DNA from: Cloacimonetes bacterium UBA4175
GTDB lineage: Bacteria > Cloacimonadota > Cloacimonadia > Cloacimonadales > Cloacimonadaceae
Assembly: GCA_002379855.1 (NCBI GenBank)
Contig: DFUX01000028.1
Span: 1 to 8,450, forward strand
Direction of reading: 5' to 3'
Length of the DNA stretch: 8,450 nt
Within the stretch, counting starts at the first letter, position 1. Every line of letters starts with the position of its first letter. Below are positions 1-5,946 of this stretch, one piece after another. The notes beneath the pieces were generated by a model, which was not told the DNA's origin, searched no databases, and saw nothing but the letters and a program-made list of their open reading frames with translations. A program made the translations under genes and the position numbers.

Positions 1-40
1 AGATCCTGTCATCCGCGTTCCATTAACCCTCTCCACCACC
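1..40. repeat. left copy of a dispersed intergenic repeat
   Basis: The first 17 bases match 8272-8288 at 16 of 17 positions (the difference is C versus T at position 10). Weaker similarity continues for about 20 more bases through a pyrimidine-rich stretch ending in a cacca motif in both copies. Both copies have the same orientation and both lie between genes. The left edge is cut by the window, so the full extent is unknown. It is probably a member of a genome-wide family, but only two copies are visible here. Confidence 0.45.
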
Positions 41-101
41 TTTTGATGATTGTTTGAATGCCGGGCAGGCTTGGGGAATGGCGAAAACAAAGGCAAAAAA
101 A

Positions 102-176
102 TGGCTCCGGAAGAGGGATTCGAACCCCCGGCCTAGTGGTTAACAGCCACCCGCTCTACCGCTGAGCTATTCCGGA
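102..176 (-). tRNA. tRNA-Asn (anticodon GTT)
   Basis: The minus strand folds into a full cloverleaf of 75 nt including an encoded CCA (102-104). The 7-bp acceptor stem is TCCGGAA/TTCCGGA with discriminator G. The D arm is GCTC/GAGC. The anticodon stem is GGTGG/CCACT with one G-U pair. The anticodon loop CTGTTAA places GTT at positions 34-36, which reads Asn codons AAC and AAU. A 5-nt variable loop follows, then the T arm GGGGG/CCCTC with loop TTCGAAT. A run of seven T on the minus strand (complement of 95-101) follows the CCA directly and could help end transcription, but no separate hairpin precedes it. I found no convincing promoter upstream. Confidence 0.97.
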
Positions 177-288
177 ACTCAATAATAAAAGCCACTTTTT
201 CTTATGTGATATTTCTGTCAATGAAAATCAGCCGGGGCATTCAAGATCAAATCCAGACAGAACGCAAGCCGGATTTCCTGTCTCCCAC

Positions 289-315
289 AAAAAAAGGCCT
301 GGCAAAAACCAGGCC
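289..315 (-). terminator. intrinsic terminator after the 347-aa lipoprotein gene
   Basis: On the minus strand, 25 nt after the TAA stop at 341-343, there is a perfect 7-bp stem GGCCTGG/CCAGGCC (309-315 with 296-302). Its loop is 6 nt (303-308), and seven T follow directly (complement of 289-295). This is a textbook Rho-independent terminator. It separates the lipoprotein gene from the tRNA-Asn gene, so the tRNA probably has its own promoter. Confidence 0.9.
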
Positions 316-340
316 ATTATGCAAGTAGCTGATATAACGT

Positions 341-1384
341 TTACTTGTTCGGATTGCCGAAAGGATTGTGCAGTTTGCGAACCTTCGGGAATTTGGAGGT
401 GCCGTAGAGGTCGCGCATGGCGTTGGAAATGCTAACCACGGCGCTGTTGGCAAACTCGCTCACGATGCCTTCATAGACATAGATGGTGCCATCTTCCGGA
501 GCGGAGGGCAAGGTAACAGCATTTGCCGGGAAGGTGTAGGAACGGGCGGTGGGGAGCACAACCTTATCGTACATGTCGTAATCCAATCCGCCATTACCCC
601 ATACTTCCAGTTCGCATATCTGCATGCTGGCATTGTAGGGCATGGTCCAGGAGATGTCGAACGGGGCGGTGATATCGGGATTCTGCGGAGAAACCAGATC
701 GCCGGGGGTGGCCGTGATCGGCACGGTACCGTTGAATTTCACTTCGCCGTTACGTTTGAAAACAACAGTCATCTCTGTGGCATTGGCAGGAACCGGGATG
801 GAGACGACATCTGTCTCCACCACTCCGTCGTTCACAGACAGGCCATAAGACACGTTATTAACAGTCAGGGTGAAGGTGTCGCTGGTGGTGACATCGTCCG
901 GTCCCCAATCTTCAAAGTTAAAGATCAGTTGCTGGGTGGTGCCGTCGCTGTATGCTTTGCTGACCAGAATACCCCATTCCCTGGATTCCATATAATCCAC
1001 ATAGTCATCACCATCGGTGAAGCTGACGCGGATTCTGTATTCCCCGGTGGCGATAGCGCTGGGGGCGTAGTCGGAATAGTAGCCGATGGCTTTGATGGTG
1101 GTGTTGCTATTCACCAGAATCGGCTCGGTGTAAAGGGTGGAGGTGGTGTCAGGCGTGGTGCCGTCAAGGGTATAATAGATTTCCGCATCTCTTGTGGCGC
1201 AATTGATGGCCACAGTCTGAGGGGTGTCGTAGATACCGGGTTCCGGTGTGAAGGTTGGTGTGGCAACCACTCCGGGTTCGGTGGGATCGTCCTCACAGCC
1301 AAACATAAGAGCCATTGTCAACAGGACAGTTAGCGCCAGAAGCAGTCTGGCGGTAAAACCGAAGTGCTTTTTGAGTTGTTCCAT
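341..1384 (-). CDS. surface lipoprotein with chitobiase C-terminal-like domain
   Basis: This 347-aa protein is probably exported and lipid-anchored. Residues 1-30 form a signal peptide: basic start (KK, R), hydrophobic core, then a lipobox-like LMFGC with Cys30. The M at -3 is less usual than L, so the lipobox is imperfect. An acidic D/E/P linker follows. Residues about 41-117 match the chitobiase/beta-hexosaminidase C-terminal family (CHB_HEX_C_1) by eye: TPTFTPEPGIY, then IYYTLDGTTPD, TEPI, and TTIKAIGYY. That fold is usually an accessory beta-sandwich, not a catalytic domain. Residues 118-347 are rich in beta-forming residues. Residues about 235-318 (FDISWTMP through YVYEGIVSEF) resemble a fibronectin-III-like module. 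I see no catalytic motif. The start is set by AGGAG 7 nt upstream of the ATG. The gene stands alone, 147 nt after the upstream operon, and ends in a terminator. Substrate or binding partner is unknown. Confidence 0.85.
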   Translation of the reverse strand: MEQLKKHFGFTARLLLALTVLLTMALMFGCEDDPTEPGVVATPTFTPEPGIYDTPQTVAINCATRDAEIYYTLDGTTPDTTSTLYTEPILVNSNTTIKAIGYYSDYAPSAIATGEYRIRVSFTDGDDYVDYMESREWGILVSKAYSDGTTQQLIFNFEDWGPDDVTTSDTFTLTVNNVSYGLSVNDGVVETDVVSIPVPANATEMTVVFKRNGEVKFNGTVPITATPGDLVSPQNPDITAPFDISWTMPYNASMQICELEVWGNGGLDYDMYDKVVLPTARSYTFPANAVTLPSAPEDGTIYVYEGIVSEFANSAVVSISNAMRDLYGTSKFPKVRKLHNPFGNPNK

Positions 1385-1532
1385 TTAGGATCTCCTTTCT
1401 CTCATTTTTTACTAAATTCACTTCATAATCTTATACTGCGCTACCTTGAAAATAATGCAGTTTTTTTTCATGAATCGAGGGAGGACACAGCCGCAAGGTT
1501 CCGTCTATGCCTCTCTCTGAGCAACTTTTAGA

Positions 1533-2333
1533 CTAAATAATGATGTTATAGAATTCTGTCAACCAATTTCTGGTTGCCTCGCAAAAGATACCCTTCAATT
1601 GAGCAAAGGCATCCCGGTCAACCCTGCCGCTCCATTCGTCCATAAAGGTTTTTTTGAATTCGACCGCCAGGCAGATGAGACTGTCCGGATAGTTCAGATT
1701 CAGCCAACGGGAGAGATGCCCGCCGGTAAACTTGACGTCCAGACGGCAATCCAGAGCTTTGCCCAGGTAGCTTTGCCCATCCAAAAGCTCCCTCAGTGCC
1801 TGCGCGGCAGGATAGTGGTGTTGCCGCAGGTTGCTGCGCCCGATGATGATGTCCGGGTTGGCGTCCTGGGGGTCAGGCTCCGCCAGGGGGCCGCCCCGCC
1901 GGTGGTTGTAGCTGTGCAAGTCCAACACCACCAGGAAGGGATGCCGCGCGAGCAGCCTTTCCACGTGATAGCGGAGCAGCTTGTACCAGGAGGCATAATC
2001 CTCCCTCAAGCTTGCCAGCAGATCATCCGCCAGGGGACGGGAGCGCACGGGCAAACCCCAGCAATCAGCGGGTTCCAGATATACCGCCTTTTCCAAAGGC
2101 CTGTTGAGGTCGATCGCGAAACGCGAGGTTTTCAGGATGATGTGATTGGGGAACAGGGCAGCCATTTCGCCGGTATGGGGGTCTTCCTCCCGCAGCCGGT
2201 CAGCTTCACTGACACCGCAGTTGGCCAGCAGTTCGGCAGGCATGAAGTGGCCGTTGTGGATGGCCGTCGCCAGCACCGGGACGGAGTCGTCCCCAAAGGA
2301 AGAAACCGAGATCAGCAGGTCCCGGTCAGGCAT
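1533..2333 (-). CDS. N-formylglutamate amidohydrolase-family protein
   Basis: This 266-aa protein matches the N-formylglutamate amidohydrolase (FGase, HutG-like) family, zinc-dependent enzymes that typically cleave N-formyl-L-glutamate to formate and glutamate. Visible motifs in order: HNGH at 26-29; EEDPHTGE from 49; SRFAIDLNRP at 70-79; LDLHS around His140; FTGGHL at 202-207; and LAVEF around Glu225. The histidines and Glu are the likely metal and catalytic residues by family analogy. I chose the ATG at 2333, which overlaps the glyQ stop by 8 nt and has GGA about 6 nt upstream. An in-frame ATG at 2387 would add 18 residues inside glyQ that do not look like this family. No histidine-degradation genes are nearby, so a role in the Hut pathway is not supported. 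The true substrate is open. It is the last gene of the operon, and no clear terminator follows. Confidence 0.85.
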   Translation of the reverse strand: MPDRDLLISVSSFGDDSVPVLATAIHNGHFMPAELLANCGVSEADRLREEDPHTGEMAALFPNHIILKTSRFAIDLNRPLEKAVYLEPADCWGLPVRSRPLADDLLASLREDYASWYKLLRYHVERLLARHPFLVVLDLHSYNHRRGGPLAEPDPQDANPDIIIGRSNLRQHHYPAAQALRELLDGQSYLGKALDCRLDVKFTGGHLSRWLNLNYPDSLICLAVEFKKTFMDEWSGRVDRDAFAQLKGIFCEATRNWLTEFYNIII

Positions 2334-3168
2334 ATTTTTCCAGATAGGCGGAGGCTGTCTCGCGGGCAAGATTGCGTATCCTGCCAATGTAGGCAGCCCT
2401 TTCGGTGACGCTGATCACGCCCCGGGCATCCAGCAGGTTAAAGTTGTGGGAGCAGCGCAGCAGATTGTCGTAAGCCGGATAGACGAGGGCCTTGGCGAGC
2501 AGTTCGCGGCACTCCTTTTCATAGTTCTGGAACAGGCTGAAGAGCAGGCCGGTGTCCGCCGCCGAGAAGTTGTATTCCGAATACTCGACCTCTTTGGCAA
2601 AAAAGAGCTCTTCATAGAGGGTGCTGTCGTTCCACTTCAACTGGCGGTAATCATCAATATCCTGGATATACATGGCCAGGCGTTCCAGCCCGTAGGTCAG
2701 TTCCACGCTCACCGGAAAGGTGTCGATGCCCGCCACCTGCTGGAAATAGGTAAACTGGCTGATCTCCATGCCGTCCAGCCACACCTCCCAGCCCAGTCCC
2801 CAGGCTCCCAGCGTGGGCGATTCCCAGTCGTCCTCCACAAAACGGATGTCGTGCTTTTCGATCTCTATGCCGATGGCTTGCAAGCTTTTCAGATACAGGT
2901 TTTGGATGTTTTCCGGGCTTGGCTTGATCAATACCTGAAATTGGTAGTAGTGCTGCAGGCGGTTGGGGTTTTCGCCATAACGCCCGTCCTTGGGCCTTCG
3001 GCAGGGTTGCGGGTAGGCAATGGATACGGGTTTGGGGCCGAGCGCGCCGAAAAAGGTGCCCGGATGGAAGGTTCCGGCACCCATCTCAACGTCGTAAGGC
3101 TGGATCAGATTGCAGCCCTGAGCTGCCCAATAGTTCTGCAAAGTGAGGATAATGTCCTGAAAGTTCAT
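2326..3168 (-). CDS. glyQ: glycyl-tRNA synthetase alpha subunit
   Basis: This is the catalytic subunit of the heterotetrameric (alpha2-beta2) glycyl-tRNA synthetase. It activates glycine with ATP and, together with the beta subunit, charges tRNA-Gly in the cytoplasm. The 280 aa are close to the usual 280-305. The N-terminus (MNFQDIILTLQNYW, QGCNLIQPYD) and GAGTFHPGTF are characteristic. The class II motif 2 region follows, with QPCRRPKDGRYGENPNR at 54-70. GAWGLGWEVWLDGMEISQFT lies at 121-140, and motif 3 is GLERLAMY at 160-167. The ATG at 3168 overlaps the stop of the upstream regulator as ATGA, with AGGA just upstream. An upstream in-frame extension to 3483 lies inside the regulator gene and is not family-like. 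The partner gene glyS is not adjacent, which is unusual because glyQ and glyS are often neighbours. It must lie elsewhere if the enzyme is to work. Confidence 0.97.
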   Translation of the reverse strand: MNFQDIILTLQNYWAAQGCNLIQPYDVEMGAGTFHPGTFFGALGPKPVSIAYPQPCRRPKDGRYGENPNRLQHYYQFQVLIKPSPENIQNLYLKSLQAIGIEIEKHDIRFVEDDWESPTLGAWGLGWEVWLDGMEISQFTYFQQVAGIDTFPVSVELTYGLERLAMYIQDIDDYRQLKWNDSTLYEELFFAKEVEYSEYNFSAADTGLLFSLFQNYEKECRELLAKALVYPAYDNLLRCSHNFNLLDARGVISVTERAAYIGRIRNLARETASAYLEKYA

Positions 3169-3554
3169 TTTTCCTTTCCCAGAAGTTTGCGGCACTGCGT
3201 TCTCATCTCCAGAAGCTGGCCGCGCAGCTCCCGCAGATTCTCTTGCAACTCGGTTGACAGGACTTCGTCCCGAGCCTGAGGCTGTGTTGCCTGGGGCAAG
3301 GTTTCCCCGCGCCGTGCCGCGGCACGTTCCGCCTTCAGTTTCTGGCGGGCTCCCGCGATCGTAAAGCGCTGGTTGTGTAGCATATCCTGTATCTTTTTCA
3401 GCAGCAGGATGTTGTCTTCCGAATACTTGCGAATCCGCCCCTCCTGCTTGCGTGGCTTGAGAAAGCTGAACTCGCTCTCCCAATAGCGGATTACGTAAGG
3501 TTTTACGCCCAGGATGTTGCTTACTTCGCCGATGGTGTAATAATGCTTTTTCAC
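3165..3554 (-). CDS. small MerR-type DNA-binding protein
   Basis: This 129-aa protein has an N-terminal MerR winged helix-turn-helix. YYTIGEVSNILGVKPYVIRYWESEF (residues about 5-29) is the helix-turn-helix. RIRKYSEDNILLLKKIQDML (about 40-59) forms the wing and next helix, and FTIAGARQKL (about 64-73) ends the DNA-binding part. Residues about 100-129 are charged and Leu-rich, consistent with a dimerising coiled coil. There is no effector-binding domain and no Cys pair for metal sensing, so it is probably a short structural or housekeeping MerR protein. The start is GTG, which overlaps the lnt stop as GTGA, with GAGG 5 nt upstream. The stop overlaps the glyQ start as ATGA. Its target is unknown. 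Autoregulation of this operon is possible, but no operator is evident. Confidence 0.88.
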   Translation of the reverse strand: MKKHYYTIGEVSNILGVKPYVIRYWESEFSFLKPRKQEGRIRKYSEDNILLLKKIQDMLHNQRFTIAGARQKLKAERAAARRGETLPQATQPQARDEVLSTELQENLRELRGQLLEMRTQCRKLLGKEK

Positions 3555-5125
3555 AGGCGCCTCACAGGTCTTCTGAAAAGGGCAAAGACGACCAGGACAA
3601 GGGCCAGAATGACGAAAAAGAGAGGATAGCGGTAGATTCTGCGGATGAGGGGGATGTCCTGACAGGTGTAAAGCGGGGCGGTGATGCCGGTCACTTCAAA
3701 GAGCTTCGTCTTGGCCAGATAGCGTCCTTTGGGATCCATGATCAGCGAGATGCCGGTGTTTGCACTGCGATAGATCTGGATTCTGTTTTCCACAGCCCGG
3801 AAGCGCGCCATGACCGCATGCAGCCAGGGGCCGTAGGAGGTGCCAAACCAGGCGTCGTTGGTGATGTTGACCAGGTAATCGCATTTTACGATATCTGCAG
3901 AATCACTGGCGGCGGGGATGGCCATGCGGTGGAAAATCTCCGGGAAAGCCAGTTCATAGCAGATGGAGGGGGAAAAGTGCCTGCCATCACTCTCATAGTA
4001 AGCCAGTTTCTCCCCAAATTCCCAGTTGGCCTGGCCAAACTGCACTTTCCACATGAAGGGGAAAAGGTCCAGCCACAGCATCCGCTCGCCTATGGGAACC
4101 AATATGTTCTTGTAATACAGCTCGTTATAGAATCTGTCCTGCCTGAAAAGAGAAGCGGCGTTATATGAAAGCTCGTTGTTCACATGCTCCGGTGGAGCGG
4201 GAACAAAGTCCGGGAAACCGGTGAAGATATCCACTCCGGTGGTGTCCAGGATAGCACGCAGATCGCGTTGCGCCTGTGGCACCCGCATCAGGTAGTTGGT
4301 GATGGCGCCCTCGGGATAGATCACCAGGCGGGCAGAATCAGCCGCGGCTTCCAGGGTCAAATCCTGTAAAATTTGCATGGTCTTGCCGTATTGCTCGGGA
4401 ACCCACTTCACGTCCTGGTCGATGGAGGGCTGGATCACGTGGACGCGGGCGTCGTGTTCCTCGAGTTGGCGGTACTTGAGCCAGTACGCGCCATAACCAA
4501 GCCAGGCTGCCATGATCAGCAGGATCAGGGCCAGCGCCCCCCTTCCTCCACGCAGCACGCCGGGGCGCCGGTTGGACACCTCGTCCGCGCGCCGCGCTTT
4601 TCTTTGGCTGGAAGGCAGCAAGCTGTTCAGGAGTATGTTGATCACGAGGATGAGGAAGGACAAGCCCACCACGCCGCCAAGGTCTGCCATCTGGATCAGG
4701 ATGTTATAGTCGGCGAGCGAATAGGCCAGATTAAACCAGGGGAAACGGGTCTCGCCAAAGTTTTGCACCCATTCAAAGGTGAGCAGCAGCGAGATGAAGC
4801 CCGCGTAACGCCAGACGGGGAGAGAGCGGAAAATGCGGTTGATGGCCAGGAAAAGCAGGTAATAGACCAGGGTATAGAGCAGCACCATGCCGATCAAGCC
4901 GGGCAAGGTGACAAGCGCGAACCAATAGAAGACCATCAGCACATACACCAGGGACATAATGAAGCCCATCAGCAGCAGTTGGCGGGATTTTTCAACTCCC
5001 CGCTCAAATACTTGCAGCAACGGAATCCAGGCGATGAACACCAGCCATCCCAGATGCAGGGGCAGACGCGACACCGCCAGTAGCAGCGCGCTCAAAAAAG
5101 TCAGCAACAGATCGTTACGGCGCAA
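3551..5125 (-). CDS. lnt: apolipoprotein N-acyltransferase
   Basis: Lnt adds the third acyl chain to the N-terminal diacylglyceryl-cysteine of lipoproteins, in the inner membrane facing the periplasm. From the TTG start it has 524 aa (E. coli 512). The first roughly 215 residues contain several membrane segments, starting with DLLLTFLSALLLAVSR. A basic loop at about 173-196 is probably cytoplasmic. A nitrilase-like catalytic domain follows, and then a final membrane segment (about 499-517). The Glu-Lys-Cys triad is visible: Glu272 in VIYPEGAI, Lys339 in YYKNILVPIGE and Cys389 in SICYE. These numbers are close to E. coli E267, K335 and C387. I chose TTG at 5125 because GGAGG sits 5 nt upstream. 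An ATG at 5140 (weaker GGTGGA) and one at 5173 (no ribosome site) are alternatives. It overlaps the upstream lipoprotein gene by 11 nt and the MerR gene by 4 nt. Confidence 0.95.
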   Translation of the reverse strand: MRRNDLLLTFLSALLLAVSRLPLHLGWLVFIAWIPLLQVFERGVEKSRQLLLMGFIMSLVYVLMVFYWFALVTLPGLIGMVLLYTLVYYLLFLAINRIFRSLPVWRYAGFISLLLTFEWVQNFGETRFPWFNLAYSLADYNILIQMADLGGVVGLSFLILVINILLNSLLPSSQRKARRADEVSNRRPGVLRGGRGALALILLIMAAWLGYGAYWLKYRQLEEHDARVHVIQPSIDQDVKWVPEQYGKTMQILQDLTLEAAADSARLVIYPEGAITNYLMRVPQAQRDLRAILDTTGVDIFTGFPDFVPAPPEHVNNELSYNAASLFRQDRFYNELYYKNILVPIGERMLWLDLFPFMWKVQFGQANWEFGEKLAYYESDGRHFSPSICYELAFPEIFHRMAIPAASDSADIVKCDYLVNITNDAWFGTSYGPWLHAVMARFRAVENRIQIYRSANTGISLIMDPKGRYLAKTKLFEVTGITAPLYTCQDIPLIRRIYRYPLFFVILALVLVVFALFRRPVRRL

Positions 5126-5933
5126 GCTCACCTCCCACATGCAGCAGTTCCACCAGTTGTAAAAGTTTTCCATCGGACAGGCTGACCACGGAGGAGTCTA
5201 TCCGCATCAGCGCCGACGGTTTGGCAGCCCAGCCGGGATCGATGTCCGCGATCCTGACCGGGTTATTGAAAGAGTCGAATGCCACCTGTCCTTCCAAAGC
5301 CTCTTTGAACTGCCCCAACAGATAGAAGACGCAGGTGCGGTCCAGACGCTGGCTGTACACCCACAGGTATTCCTGATTGCAGGCGAGGCTGGAAGGTTGT
5401 TCCACCACAAAGCGGCCAAAGCGGTATTGCTCCGTCATGTCAAACTGGGAAAGGCAGACAATCTCGGAACTGGCGGCGTCATACACATAGAAATTGCCTT
5501 CCGTGTTACCGCAAAACAGCTCGGGCTGGATGAGCCTGTTAAGCTTCAACTCACTGAGCAGCCTGCCTTCCGGGGTAAACTTGCGCATGACCTTGAGGGC
5601 GGAATCCAAAGCCAGTAAAGACCCGTCCTGATCCACCCCGATGTCGCTCAGACGCTGAAAGCTCGTTCTGTCAAAGCCCAAGCCGCCAAGAGTGTTCACC
5701 CGTTTGCCATCCCGGTAAAAGCATATTTCCTGGCTCGCTTTGCCAAAGGTGTAAACCAGCCTGCCGCCCATCGAACTCACCGCCTTGTCCGCGTTGGCCT
5801 CCAGGGTCATCGGCTCCAGCTTCCTGAATCCGCCGATCCTTTTGTAGGCGCGGAATCTGGTGCCGGAACAAGCCCCGAGGGCCAGGGCGGCAACGATGGC
5901 CAAGCAATAGATTACACGCGGCAAAGCTCTCAT
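5115..5933 (-). CDS. probable beta-propeller-like lipoprotein
   Basis: This 272-aa protein is of unknown function. Residues 1-22 are a lipoprotein signal peptide: Arg near the start, a hydrophobic core, and the lipobox LGAC with Cys22. The following residues (SGTRFRAYKR) are basic, with no Asp at +2. The mature part has repeated segments resembling NHL or SMP-30-type propeller blades: LSDIGVDQDGSLLALDS, LKVMRKFTPEGRLLSEL, EGNFYVYDAASSEIVCLSQF, and LWVYSQRLDRTCVFYLLGQF. At this length it would form a partial or small propeller. I see no catalytic motif. It may be a scaffold or binding protein on the periplasmic side of the inner or outer membrane. The ATG lies 13 nt after recJ, with GGGGGA upstream. 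It overlaps the start of lnt, whose product would acylate its Cys22. The propeller assignment is by eye only. Confidence 0.8.
   Translation of the reverse strand: MRALPRVIYCLAIVAALALGACSGTRFRAYKRIGGFRKLEPMTLEANADKAVSSMGGRLVYTFGKASQEICFYRDGKRVNTLGGLGFDRTSFQRLSDIGVDQDGSLLALDSALKVMRKFTPEGRLLSELKLNRLIQPELFCGNTEGNFYVYDAASSEIVCLSQFDMTEQYRFGRFVVEQPSSLACNQEYLWVYSQRLDRTCVFYLLGQFKEALEGQVAFDSFNNPVRIADIDPGWAAKPSALMRIDSSVVSLSDGKLLQLVELLHVGGELAP
5128..5136 (-). promoter_or_regulatory. ribosome binding site that favours a TTG start for lnt
   Basis: The minus strand reads GGGAGGTGA within the last codons of the upstream lipoprotein gene. GGAGG ends 5 nt before the TTG at 5125-5123, which is followed by Arg-Arg and the first membrane helix. 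It is the strongest Shine-Dalgarno match near the lnt start. If the ATG at 5140 is used instead, this motif would be coding only. Confidence 0.5.
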
Positions 5934-5946
5934 ACAAATCCCCCAC

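Noticed and set aside
216..221. TTGACA on the minus strand upstream of the tRNA as a -35 box
   Set aside because: No TATAAT-like hexamer lies 16-18 nt downstream; the nearest AT-rich candidates are at wrong spacings.
368..1333. Plus-strand open frame of 321 codons opposite the lipoprotein gene
   Set aside because: The minus-strand protein has a signal peptide, a recognisable domain, a ribosome site and a terminator; the plus frame has none and its composition (Gly, His, Val) looks like an antisense shadow.
1400..1532. Terminator after the amidohydrolase gene
   Set aside because: The only pairing seen is a weak 5-bp stem with a long loop and no T-run on the minus strand.
2334..2387. Upstream ATG start for the amidohydrolase
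   Set aside because: It would overlap glyQ by 62 nt and add a Pro-rich stretch (ARQPPPIWKN) that is just the other frame of the glyQ tail.
2146..3279. Long plus-strand open frame opposite glyQ and the amidohydrolase
   Set aside because: It is antisense to well-supported genes and has no recognisable domain; such frames arise from codon bias in the real genes.
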